Source: Streptomyces asoensis (lineage in GTDB: Bacteria; Actinomycetota; Actinomycetes; Streptomycetales; Streptomycetaceae). From it: a stretch of DNA of 64,000 nucleotides. The number at the start of each line of letters is the position of its first letter. The stretch's first letter is position 1. The stretch is taken from the NCBI RefSeq assembly GCF_016860545.1, contig NZ_BNEB01000003.1, positions 1,674,001 to 1,738,000 of the forward strand, given 5' to 3'. Below the pieces are notes generated by a model that made no database searches, was not told the DNA's origin, and was given only the letters and a program-made list of their open reading frames with translations. The translations under genes and the position numbers were made by a program. This document shows, piece by piece, positions 35,219 through 43,411 of this stretch.

Positions 35219-35678
35219 GCGCGGACGGGAGCGTGGAGGGGGACGCCGACGGGAGCGCCGTCCCGCCGCCCCGCGGGTGTGCCGCGGGGACCGGGGGTTC
35301 GTGACGGCGGAGTCGGCCGTCGTGCTGCCGGTGCTGGTGCTCTTCGCGACGGCGCTGGTCTACGGACTGTTGATCATGGCCGCGCAGATCCGGTGCGTGG
35401 ACGCGGCCAGGGCCGGCGCGCGGGCCGCGGCCCGCCAGGACGCGCCCGAGGCGATCCTCGAGGTGACCCGCGCCGTGGCGCCACAGGGGGCGGAGGTGAC
35501 CGTCGGCAGGGAGGGCGACCAGGTCCGCGTGGTGGTCGTGGCACGCCCACCCGCGCTGCGCGTACTGCCCGTCGAGCTGCGCGAGGAAGCCGTGGCGGCT
35601 GCGGAGGAGCCCCTCGCCCCGGCGGGCGGGACGACGGGGGCGGCGACGGCGGGCAAGAACGAGGGGAGGGCGCGGTGA
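35205..35678 (+). CDS. TadE-family pseudopilin
   Basis: A 157-residue protein with a TadE-like helix GFVTAESAVVLPVLVLFATALVYGLLIM (Gly before FVTAE is the expected processing site) followed by an Arg/Ala-rich region and a beta-strand tail (VTVGREGDQVRVVVVARPP). The start is uncertain: GTG 35205 (overlapping the pilin stop) gives a 31-residue Arg-rich leader, while GTG 35277 gives a seven-residue leader closer to known prepilins. Syntenic with Rv3655c. Confidence 0.82.
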   Translation: MRGHERGRERGGGRRRERRPAAPRVCRGDRGFVTAESAVVLPVLVLFATALVYGLLIMAAQIRCVDAARAGARAAARQDAPEAILEVTRAVAPQGAEVTVGREGDQVRVVVVARPPALRVLPVELREEAVAAAEEPLAPAGGTTGAATAGKNEGRAR

Positions 35679-36247
35679 AAGGGCCGGGCGCTGTGGGGTG
35701 TGCGGGCAGGACGGCGCGGTCCCTGGCCCGGCTCCTCCAAGGGCGTCACGGGGGCGCGGACCGGGGTTCCGCCACCGTCTGGAGCGTGGGCGCGATCGCC
35801 GTGCTGTGCGCGGTGTTCGCGGGGGTGCTCGCCCTCGGACAGGCGGTGGCGGCCCGCCACCGGGCGGCGGGCGGCGCCGATCTCGCGGCGCTCGCCGCCG
35901 CCGACCACTGGTCGGACGGCGCCGAACGGGCGTGTGCCCGGGCGGACCGGGTGGCCCGGGCGCAGGGTGCCCGGCTGGTGCGGTGCGCGGTCGTCGGCGA
36001 GATCTCGGACGTGACGGTCGCGTCGGGACGGCAGCTGTTCACGGCCGAGGTCAGGGCCCGGGCGGGCCCTGCGGACGGGGCCGAGGTCAGGGCACGGGCG
36101 GGCCCTGGGGACGGGGCACCGTCCCCACCGCCTCCCCCGGCGCGGTCCTGGCTCCCCTCTCCGGCGCAGGCCCCGACCCTGCCCCCGCCTCCGGTTCCCG
36201 CTCCGGGTCCGGCTTCTCCTGGGGGGCCTCCCGCAGCAGTTCCGTGA
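35675..36247 (+). CDS. Rv3654c-family TadE/TadG-like protein
   Basis: A 190-residue protein with the helix DRGSATVWSVGAIAVLCAVFAGVLALGQ (again with Gly before SATVW) and the conserved AARHRAAGGADLAALAAA. The fold ends near residue 125. The remaining 65 residues contain a 12-residue tandem duplication (AEVRARAGPxDG) and then Pro/Ser/Ala low complexity, and they overlap the convergent helicase gene by 161 bp. Start GTG 35675 overlaps the TadE stop (GTGA). Last gene of the Tad operon. Confidence 0.82.
   Translation: MKGPGAVGCAGRTARSLARLLQGRHGGADRGSATVWSVGAIAVLCAVFAGVLALGQAVAARHRAAGGADLAALAAADHWSDGAERACARADRVARAQGARLVRCAVVGEISDVTVASGRQLFTAEVRARAGPADGAEVRARAGPGDGAPSPPPPPARSWLPSPAQAPTLPPPPVPAPGPASPGGPPAAVP
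36044..36115. repeat. 36-bp tandem duplication
   Basis: Two near-identical 36-bp units start at 36044 and 36080. They encode AEVRARAGPxDG twice in the TadG-like frame. The second overlaps the helicase C-terminus. Confidence 0.8.
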
Positions 36248-38666
36248 GCAGGCGTACGGCTCCTCGTTTGTGGAGCGGGTCGTTGCCGTTGCCGCACTTC
36301 GGCGACTGGATGCAGGACGGGCAGCCGGCGTCGCACTCGCAGGAGGCGATGGCCTGCCGGGTCGCCGTGAGCCAGGCGCGGGCCGTGTGGAAGGCCCGCT
36401 CCGCGAAGCCCGCGCCGCCGGGATGGCCGTCGTAGACGAAGACCGTCGGCAGCAGCGTGTCGGGGTGCAGCGGTACCGACACGCCGCCGATGTCCCAGCG
36501 GTCGCAGGTCGCGAAGAGCGGCAGCATGCCGATCGACGCGTGTTCGGCGGCGTGCAGGGCCCCGCCGAGGATCTCGGGACCGATCCGGGCCGCGTCCAAC
36601 TGGTCCTCGGTCACCGTCCACCACACGGCACGCGTACGCAGCGTACGAGGAGGGAGGTCGAGCTTCGACTCGCCCAGGACTTCACCGGTGATGACACGAC
36701 GACGCAGGAAGGAGACGACCTGATTGGTCACTTCGACGGAGCCGTAGCACAACCGGCCCTGACCCCAGGGGATTTCTACGTCCGTCTCCAGGACGGAGAT
36801 CGACGTCGTGTCCCGGGCGACCGTCGAGTACGGCGGGTCGGCCTGCTCGACCAGGGCGACGGAGTCCTCCAGGTCGAGGGAGCGCACGAGATACGTGCGG
36901 CCCTGGTGGAGGTGGACCGCGCCCTCGTGGACGGTGGTGTGGGAGGCGCCCGCGTCGACCGTGCCGAGCAGTCGGCCCGTACCGGCCTCGACGACCTGGA
37001 CCGGACGGCCGCCCTCGCCGCGGATGTCCGCGAGGTCGGCGGCCCGTTCCCGGCGGGTCCAGTGCCAGGCCTTGGTGCGGCGGCGCAGCAGCTTCGCGGC
37101 CTCCAGCTGCGGCAGCAGACCGGCGGCCTCGGGGCCGAAGAGGGGAAGGTCGTCGTCGGTCAGGGGCAGTTCCGCGGCGGCCGCGCACAGGTGCGGGGCG
37201 AGGACGTAGGGGTTGTCGGGGTCGAGGACGGTCGACTCCACCGGACGGTCGAACAGCGCCTCCGGGTGATGCACGAGGAAGGTGTCCAGCGGGTCGTCCC
37301 GGGCGACGAGCACGGCGAGCGCGCCCTGCCCCGACCGGCCCGCCCGGCCGGCCTGCTGCCACAGGGAGGCGCGGGTGCCCGGGTAGCCGGCGATCAGGAC
37401 GGCGTCGAGTCCGGAGACGTCGATGCCGAGCTCCAGGGCCGTGGTCGCGGCGAGGCCGAGGAGCTCACCCGAGTGCAGGGCCTGTTCGAGGGCGCGTCTC
37501 TCCTCGGGGAGATATCCGCCGCGATAGGCCGCGACACGCCGGGCGAGCGAACGGTCGACCTCGGCGAGGCGTTCCTGGGCGATCACCGCGATCAGCTCCG
37601 CGCCACGCCGGGAACGGACGAAGGCGACGGTGCGCACGCCCTGGACGGTGAGGTCGGTCAGCAGGTCCGCGGTCTCGGCCGTGGCGGTACGCCGGACGGG
37701 CGCGCCCTTCTCGCCCACCATCTCGGTCAGCGGGGGCTCCCAGAGGGCGAACACCAGTTCACCGCGCGGCGAGGCGTCGTCGGCGACCTCGACGACCGGG
37801 AGGCCCGTGAGGCGTCCCGCCGCGACCGCCGGGTCGGCGGCCGTCGCGGAGGCGAGGAGGAAGACGGGGGAGGCGCCGTAGCGGGCACACAGCCGGCGCA
37901 GCCGGCGCAGCACATGGGCGACGTGGGAGCCGAAGACACCGCGGTAGGTGTGGCACTCGTCGATGACGACGTACTTCAGGGACTTCAGGAAGGAGGACCA
38001 GCGGGCGTGGGACGGCAGGATCCCGCGGTGCAGCATGTCCGGGTTGGTGAGGACGTAGTTGGCGTACTGGCGGATCCACTCCCGCTCCTCGAACGGGGTG
38101 TCGCCGTCGTACACGGCCGGGCGGACGGCGTTTCCGAGCGGCTGTGAAAGTTCCTTCACCGAACGGCACTGGTCGGCCGCCAGGGCCTTGGTGGGGGCCA
38201 GGTAGAGGGTGGTGGCCCCGCGGCCGTTCGGAGCCTCGGAGCCGTCCAGCAGGGCCGTGAGGACCGGCACGAGGTACGCCAGGGACTTGCCGGACGCCGT
38301 GCCCGTGGCGACGACCACCGACTCGCCGTCGAGGGCGTGCTCGGCCGCCCGGGCCTGGTGGACCCACGGGTGTTCGACGCCGCCTGCCTGCACCGCCGCG
38401 ATGACCTCGGGACGAATCCGGTCCGGCCAGACGGCATGGCGGCCCTCACGTGGGGGCAAGTGCTCCGTATGAGTGATGCGCGATGCCCGGCCGGGGCCCG
38501 GGGCGAGCCGGTCCAGGACCGTGCCCGGGGACAGGCGGGGCACGGCCTCGGGCGAGGGTCGATCGGATCGGTGATTCTTGGCCATCGGCACCGAGTGTGT
38601 CACTGGCGTGACGGACAATGGGGCCAAGGCGTCGTGCACGCCTGCCGGTAAGTGATTGAATGCCAT
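36087..38666 (-). CDS. DEAD/DEAH-box helicase with DUF1998 zinc domain (MrfA-like)
   Basis: An 859-residue superfamily-2 helicase. Walker A is ATGTASGKSLAY near residue 130, Walker B is VVIDECHTYRG (DECH), and motif VI is QQAGRAGRSGQG. The C-terminal DUF1998 region has a four-Cys cluster CECDAGCPSC...SPKC. This matches MrfA, which repairs mitomycin-type damage, and Rv3649. The last 50 residues are low-complexity and overlap the TadG-like gene. ATG 38666 (MAFNHLPAG) is the familiar Streptomyces N-terminus; ATGs further in (for example before AKNHRSD) remain possible. Divergent from bldG. Confidence 0.92.
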   Translation of the reverse strand: MAFNHLPAGVHDALAPLSVTPVTHSVPMAKNHRSDRPSPEAVPRLSPGTVLDRLAPGPGRASRITHTEHLPPREGRHAVWPDRIRPEVIAAVQAGGVEHPWVHQARAAEHALDGESVVVATGTASGKSLAYLVPVLTALLDGSEAPNGRGATTLYLAPTKALAADQCRSVKELSQPLGNAVRPAVYDGDTPFEEREWIRQYANYVLTNPDMLHRGILPSHARWSSFLKSLKYVVIDECHTYRGVFGSHVAHVLRRLRRLCARYGASPVFLLASATAADPAVAAGRLTGLPVVEVADDASPRGELVFALWEPPLTEMVGEKGAPVRRTATAETADLLTDLTVQGVRTVAFVRSRRGAELIAVIAQERLAEVDRSLARRVAAYRGGYLPEERRALEQALHSGELLGLAATTALELGIDVSGLDAVLIAGYPGTRASLWQQAGRAGRSGQGALAVLVARDDPLDTFLVHHPEALFDRPVESTVLDPDNPYVLAPHLCAAAAELPLTDDDLPLFGPEAAGLLPQLEAAKLLRRRTKAWHWTRRERAADLADIRGEGGRPVQVVEAGTGRLLGTVDAGASHTTVHEGAVHLHQGRTYLVRSLDLEDSVALVEQADPPYSTVARDTTSISVLETDVEIPWGQGRLCYGSVEVTNQVVSFLRRRVITGEVLGESKLDLPPRTLRTRAVWWTVTEDQLDAARIGPEILGGALHAAEHASIGMLPLFATCDRWDIGGVSVPLHPDTLLPTVFVYDGHPGGAGFAERAFHTARAWLTATRQAIASCECDAGCPSCIQSPKCGNGNDPLHKRGAVRLLTELLREAPQEKPDPEREPEAGAGSGPAPERGARTAPGEAVGTVPRPQGPPVP

Positions 38667-38747
38667 CGCGGCTGGCGTACCGTCCCGGGGGCTCCTGCTC
38701 AGGTGTTCCGAGGGACGACCGCTCGATAGCAAGGTGCTGGAGGATCC

Positions 38748-39089
38748 GTGGACCTGTCTCTGTCGACCCGTACCGTCGGCGATCGTACGGTCGTCGAGGT
38801 CGGTGGCGAAATCGACGTATATACCGCGCCCAAGTTGCGCGAGCAGCTGGTCGAGCTGGTGAACGACGGGAATTTCCACCTCGTCGTCGACATGGAGGGC
38901 GTGGACTTCCTCGACTCCACCGGGCTCGGCGTGCTGGTCGGCGGACTGAAGCGGGTGCGTGCCCATGAGGGTTCGCTCCGTCTGGTCTGCAACCAGGAGC
39001 GTATTTTGAAGATCTTCCGCATCACCGGTCTGACCAAGGTGTTCCCGATCCACACCTCGGTCGACGAAGCGGTCGCTGCCACCGACTGA
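38748..39089 (+). CDS. bldG: Anti-sigma factor antagonist BldG
   Basis: A 113-residue STAS-domain protein. EVGGEIDVYTAPKLREQL is the typical start of the fold, and FLDSTGLGVL contains the phosphorylatable Ser57. BldG is needed for aerial mycelium, antibiotic production and stress sigma-factor control in Streptomyces; unphosphorylated protein binds anti-sigma kinases. GTG 38748 follows GGAGGATCC. The gene downstream encodes an anti-sigma kinase-like partner. It is known to be made both as a single-gene and a two-gene transcript, which the hairpin at 39140 could explain. Confidence 0.97.
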   Translation: MDLSLSTRTVGDRTVVEVGGEIDVYTAPKLREQLVELVNDGNFHLVVDMEGVDFLDSTGLGVLVGGLKRVRAHEGSLRLVCNQERILKIFRITGLTKVFPIHTSVDEAVAATD

Positions 39090-39139
39090 CCACATCGTCC
39101 CGGGCCCCCACGGCCCGGCACGGTCGGTTGAACGAAGAA

Positions 39140-39166
39140 GGGGTCCGGGCTTAGCCGCCCGGCCCC
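39140..39166 (+). terminator. Attenuator-like hairpin between bldG and the anti-sigma gene
   Basis: GGGGTCCGGGC (39140-39150) pairs with GCCCGGCCCC (39157-39166) with one bulged T. No T run follows, so partial read-through is expected. Confidence 0.5.
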
Positions 39167-39200
39167 CTGACAGCACGCCCGTAGTTCCGAGGGGGACGCA

Positions 39201-39635
39201 ATGGCCACCGTTGAACTCCGCTTCAGCGCGCTGCCCGAGCACGTCAGGACCGCCCGTCTGGTGGCGGCAGCGGTGGCGCGCAGGGCCGGAGTGGACGAGG
39301 CCGTCCTCGACGAGGTGCGGCTCGCCGTCGGCGAGGCCTGCACCCGTGCCGTCGGACTGCACCAGACGGGCGGTATCGCCGCGCCGGTGAAGGTGGCGCT
39401 GATCGAGGACGAGAAGCAGTTCTCCATCGAGGTCGGTGACGAGGCGCCGCACGCGGTGCCCGGTGACCGGGTTCCCGGCTCGGGGCCGGACGCCGACGCC
39501 GAGGCCGAGGAGGACGAGATGGGCCTCGCGGTCATCAGCGGGCTCGTCGACGACGTCGAGGTCTCCGCCGGGGAGCACGGCGGTCTGATCCGCATGACCT
39601 GGCCGACGACGCCGGTCACCGCGACTCTCTCCTGA
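39201..39635 (+). CDS. Anti-sigma factor-like HATPase (BldG partner)
   Basis: A 144-residue GHKL-type ATP-binding protein of the RsbW/SpoIIAB class. DEVRLAVGEACTRAVGLHQ is the N-box (with Glu/Cys rather than the classical Asn), and EMGLAVISGLVDDVEV is the G-box region. In S. coelicolor the gene after bldG (SCO3548, called apgA) encodes an anti-sigma partner of BldG. Good GAGGGGGAC ribosome-binding site. An acidic insert (DADAEAEEDE) precedes the G-box. Confidence 0.93.
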   Translation: MATVELRFSALPEHVRTARLVAAAVARRAGVDEAVLDEVRLAVGEACTRAVGLHQTGGIAAPVKVALIEDEKQFSIEVGDEAPHAVPGDRVPGSGPDADAEAEEDEMGLAVISGLVDDVEVSAGEHGGLIRMTWPTTPVTATLS

Positions 39636-40039
39636 CCCGGCTCCGCGCCCGACCCACCGGGCCGGCCCCCGCGCGCTTCACCCGCTTTCGCGCCCGATCC
39701 TTCGCCGGATCCGGCCGTTCCCTGAGGCCGGTCACCCGGTCCACCCGCTCAGCCGGTCGCCCGGCAGCCCATGTCGTCCCGGGCCTCCCACGCTTCGGCC
39801 GTCCGACGCCCTGACCGTGCCGGCCGCTCTGGCTGTTTCGGCCGCCCGGCTGGGCCGCCCCGATGGACCGGCTCACCTGATCGGCTCATCCGATCGAACC
39901 GATTGATCAGCCCCCCCGGCACCGGCGCCCTCATCGGCCTCCGTGGCGGCGCAGCCCGCCGCGACCCCGGTCGGCCGGTGGACTCCGCGCGGCGACTTCG
40001 CCGCCGCTCACCCCACTTGATCGGCCCCCGCCCGCGAGA

Positions 40040-40140
40040 TCCGTCAGACCCGCCAGGCTCGTCAGTTCCGCCAGACCCATCGGGCCCGTCGGACCCATCG
40101 GGCTCGTCGGACCCATCGGGCTCGTCGGACCCGCCAGGAC
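40040..40140. repeat. 18-bp tandem repeats
   Basis: GTCGGACCCATCGGGCTC recurs at 40088, 40106 and, degenerate, at 40124, with 9-bp half-period copies (CCATCGGGCCCGTCGGA) upstream. Confidence 0.75.
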
Positions 40141-40557
40141 CGTCAGACCCGTCCGGACGAGCTCTTCGGTCTGTCGACCTGAGCGCCGCTTCGCCGGACG
40201 GACGACCCGGCTGCCCCTGGGGCCCCGACCCCCAGGCCCGGTGGGCCTGAGCCTGTCGGCCTGCCGGGCACACCCACCGTGCCCGATCCGGCCAGACGGT
40301 CGACTCCGCTCGGCGGTCTCACCCGTCCGGACCACTCGATCGAAACCTGCTCGGCGGAACCGCCCGTCCGCTTCCCCGGGACTCCGTCCGACTCCTCCGA
40401 CTGCTCCGACAGCCCCGCCGTGGGGCGCCGAAAGGAGGGTCGGGGGAGGGGGCCCGGGACGGCGGCCGGGTGGTGTCCGGTCCGTTCGATGAGCCCTGCT
40501 CATAGGGCCTATCGGCGTGTGCGGAGCTTCGGGGCCGCGCCTACAGTGGTCCCGTGC

Positions 40558-40606
40558 AGTGAATCTTGAAATCTCGGGCAAGTGAATCTTGACGAAGTGA
40601 ATCTTG
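40558..40606 (+). repeat. Three direct repeats upstream of hppA
   Basis: AGTGAATCTTG occurs at 40558, 40581 and 40596 (spacings 23 and 15). The copies are identical over 11 bp. They precede the GTGAATCAATTCAC palindrome, which shares the GTGAAT core. Confidence 0.85.
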
Positions 40607-40617
40607 CCGCGAATATC

Positions 40618-40666
40618 GTGAATCAATTCACGATCGTCTCGCGATCGTCAATGCCTCCAAGGCATT
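40618..40666 (+). promoter_or_regulatory. Cluster of three small inverted repeats in the hppA upstream region
   Basis: GTGAAT-CA-ATTCAC (40618-40631), ACGATCG-TCTCG-CGATCGT (40630-40648) and AATGCC-TCCAA-GGCATT (40650-40666) follow one another. They may be operators or leader hairpins. Confidence 0.5.
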
Positions 40667-40745
40667 ACGGTGCGAGATCTTGCGGGTTTTGTGCGCGAGG
40701 GCGAATATCGTTTACCGCACACTGTTTTGATCAGGTTCCGGTACC

Positions 40746-40751
40746 TACAAT
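40746..40751 (+). promoter_or_regulatory. Candidate -10 box of hppA
   Basis: TACAAT is 43 nt before ATG 40794. A T-rich TTTTGA about 15 bp upstream could be the -35. The spacing is short, so this is tentative. Confidence 0.4.
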
Positions 40752-40793
40752 CCGTCCACATCTTGAGCTCAGCCCAAGCGTCAAGGAGGACGA

Positions 40794-43199
40794 ATGGCGG
40801 GGCTTTCTACCCCTCATCGGTTGGATCACCCGACGACCATCGCAGCCGCAGTGCTGACCGACGGCAACCGCCTGCTGGTGGTGGTCATCGCGGTCGTCGC
40901 GCTGGCCGCACTCGTGGTCGCGGGCGTGCTGGTGCGCCAGGTGCTCGCGGCCGGCGAGGGCACCGACAGCATGAAGAAGATCGCGGCGGCGGTCCAGGAA
41001 GGCGCCAACGCGTATCTGGCCCGACAACTGCGCACGCTCGGCGTTTTCGCCGTCGTCGTGTTCTTCCTGCTCATGTTGCTGCCCGCGGACGACTGGAAAC
41101 AGCGCGCCGGAAGATCGGTGTTCTTCTTGATCGGCGCCGCCTTCTCTGCGGCGACCGGCTATATCGGCATGTGGCTCGCCGTGCGCAGCAATGTGCGCGT
41201 CGCGGCGGCGGCCCGGGAAGCCACTCCGGCGGTGGGTGAGCCGGAAAAGGATCTCACCGCCGTTTCGCACAAGGCAATGAAGATCGCATTTCGTACCGGT
41301 GGCGTGGTCGGTATGTTCACGGTCGGTCTCGGCCTGCTCGGAGCCGCCTGCGTGGTGCTGGTCTACGCGGCCGACGCGCCGAAGGTGCTGGAAGGCTTCG
41401 GACTCGGCGCGGCCCTCATCGCCATGTTCATGAGGGTCGGCGGCGGCATCTTCACCAAGGCGGCGGACGTCGGCGCCGACCTGGTCGGCAAGGTCGAGCA
41501 GGGCATCCCCGAGGACGACCCGCGCAACGCGGCGACGATCGCCGACAACGTGGGCGACAACGTCGGCGACTGCGCGGGCATGGCGGCCGACCTGTTCGAG
41601 TCCTACGCCGTGACCCTGGTCGCCGCGCTGATCCTCGGCAAGGCGGCCTTCGGTGACGCCGGACTCGCCTTCCCGCTCCTCGTCCCCGCGATCGGTGTGC
41701 TCACCGCCATGGTCGGGATCTTCGCGGTCGCCCCGCGCCGCGCCGACCGCAGCGGCATGTCCGCGATCAACCGGGGCTTCTTCATCTCGGCGACGATCTC
41801 GCTCGTGCTGGTCGCCGTGGCCGTCTTCCTCTATCTCCCGGGCAAGTACGCCGACCTCGACGGCGTCACCGACGCGGCGATCCAGGCCAAGAGCGGCGAC
41901 CCGCGCGTCCTGGCGCTGGTCGCGGTGGCCATCGGCATCCTGCTGGCCGCGGTCATCCAGCAGCTGACCGGCTACTTCACCGAGACCAACCGCCGGCCGG
42001 TGCGCGACATCGGCAAGTCGTCGCTGACGGGCCCCGCCACCGTGGTCCTCGCCGGGATCTCCGTCGGTCTCGAATCGGCCGTCTACACCGCCCTGTTGAT
42101 CGGCCTCGGCGTGTACGGGGCGTTCCTGCTCGGCGGTGCGTCGATCATGCTGGCGCTGTTCGCGGTGGCGCTGGCCGGCACGGGTCTGCTCACCACGGTC
42201 GGCGTGATCGTCGCCATGGACACCTTCGGGCCGGTCTCCGACAACGCGCAGGGCATCGCCGAGATGTCCGGCGACGTCCAGGGCGCGGGCGCGCAGGTGC
42301 TCACCAACCTCGACGCCGTCGGCAACACCACCAAGGCCATCACCAAGGGCATCGCCATCGCCACCGCCGTCCTCGCGGCGTCCGCGCTCTTCGGGTCGTA
42401 CCGGGACGCGATCACGACCGGGGCGCGGGACGTCGGGGAGAAACTCTCGGGTTCGGGCGCGCCGATGAGCCTGATGATGGACATCTCGCAGCCCAACAAC
42501 CTCGTCGGACTCATCGCCGGCGCGGCGGTCGTCTTCCTCTTCTCGGGGCTGGCGATCAACGCGGTGTCGCGGTCCGCGGGTTCCGTGGTGTTCGAGGTGC
42601 GGCGGCAGTTCCGCGAGCACCCCGGGATCATGGACTACACCGAGGAGCCGGAGTACGGCAAGGTCGTCGACATCTGCACCCGGGACGCCCTGCGCGAGCT
42701 GGCCACCCCCGGACTGCTCGCCGTGCTGGCGCCCATCTTCATCGGGTTCACCCTCGGGGTCGGGGCGCTCGGCGCGTTCCTGGCCGGCGCGATCGGCTCC
42801 GGCACGCTGATGGCGGTCTTCCTCGCCAACTCCGGTGGCGCGTGGGACAACGCCAAGAAACTCGTCGAGGACGGGCATCACGGCGGCAAGGGCAGCGAGG
42901 CACATGAGGCCACGGTGATCGGTGACACGGTCGGCGACCCCTTCAAGGACACCGCCGGTCCGGCGATCAACCCGCTGCTCAAGGTCATGAACCTCGTGGC
43001 GCTGCTCATCGCGCCCGCCGTGATCAAGTTCAGCTACGGCGAGGACAAGAGCATCGGCGTACGGATCGTGATCGCGGTCCTCGCGCTCGCCGTCGTCGTG
43101 GCGGCGGTGTACGTCTCCAAACGGCGCGGGATCGCCGTCGGCGACGAGAACAACGCCGGCTCCGCGTCCAAGTCGGCCGATCCGGCGGTGATTTCGTAG
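40794..43199 (+). CDS. hppA: Proton-translocating pyrophosphatase, K+-independent type
   Basis: An 801-residue membrane pyrophosphatase with about 16 helices. The substrate loop DVGADLVGKVE near residue 225 and the acidic motif NVGDNVGDCAGMAADLFESY are intact, as is DNAKKLVEDG near the C-terminus. The segment GNTTKAITKG has Lys where the K+-dependent enzymes have Ala, which marks the K+-insensitive H+ pump. It couples pyrophosphate hydrolysis to proton export. AAGGAGGACGA precedes the ATG. A 16-bp terminator follows. Confidence 0.97.
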   Translation: MAGLSTPHRLDHPTTIAAAVLTDGNRLLVVVIAVVALAALVVAGVLVRQVLAAGEGTDSMKKIAAAVQEGANAYLARQLRTLGVFAVVVFFLLMLLPADDWKQRAGRSVFFLIGAAFSAATGYIGMWLAVRSNVRVAAAAREATPAVGEPEKDLTAVSHKAMKIAFRTGGVVGMFTVGLGLLGAACVVLVYAADAPKVLEGFGLGAALIAMFMRVGGGIFTKAADVGADLVGKVEQGIPEDDPRNAATIADNVGDNVGDCAGMAADLFESYAVTLVAALILGKAAFGDAGLAFPLLVPAIGVLTAMVGIFAVAPRRADRSGMSAINRGFFISATISLVLVAVAVFLYLPGKYADLDGVTDAAIQAKSGDPRVLALVAVAIGILLAAVIQQLTGYFTETNRRPVRDIGKSSLTGPATVVLAGISVGLESAVYTALLIGLGVYGAFLLGGASIMLALFAVALAGTGLLTTVGVIVAMDTFGPVSDNAQGIAEMSGDVQGAGAQVLTNLDAVGNTTKAITKGIAIATAVLAASALFGSYRDAITTGARDVGEKLSGSGAPMSLMMDISQPNNLVGLIAGAAVVFLFSGLAINAVSRSAGSVVFEVRRQFREHPGIMDYTEEPEYGKVVDICTRDALRELATPGLLAVLAPIFIGFTLGVGALGAFLAGAIGSGTLMAVFLANSGGAWDNAKKLVEDGHHGGKGSEAHEATVIGDTVGDPFKDTAGPAINPLLKVMNLVALLIAPAVIKFSYGEDKSIGVRIVIAVLALAVVVAAVYVSKRRGIAVGDENNAGSASKSADPAVIS

Positions 43200-43227
43200 G
43201 GCCGTCCGACTGTTCCCAGCTCAAGGA

Positions 43228-43265
43228 GCGGGCGGGTGACGCGTGTTGTCGCGTCACCCGCCCGC
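43228..43265 (+). terminator. Terminator of hppA
   Basis: A 16-bp perfect stem GCGGGCGGGTGACGCG with loop TGTTGT lies 29 bp after the stop. Confidence 0.85.
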
Positions 43266-43411
43266 TGTGTCGTGGGTGTGTCCGGACCGTGAGCCTTCTC
43301 TCTCATGGTGCGAATGGCTCCAATGCTGCCCATAGCGGACATTCGTTCTGGGGTTCCCGCCCGGTTGCCGTGTATGTTCCGGGGCCGAGAGCCATGGAAG
43401 GGACCGATCCG

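Larger units (their letters stand above)
39636..40793. other. 1.15-kb gene-free region with repeats and the hppA promoter
   Basis: No reading frame here has both a start signal and plausible protein composition. The first 650 bp are low-complexity with a 9/18-bp period (best at 40040-40140), whose minus-strand frames read Gly/Ser/Asp/Pro repeats. From 40555 the base composition changes to A/T-rich with direct repeats and several short hairpins. This part is the likely hppA promoter and 5' leader (TACAAT at 40746). Confidence 0.65.

Noticed and set aside
40731..42905. 724-codon minus-strand frame opposite hppA
   Set aside because: hppA has all catalytic motifs. The antisense product is Asp/Arg/His/Glu repeats typical of a mirrored membrane-protein gene.
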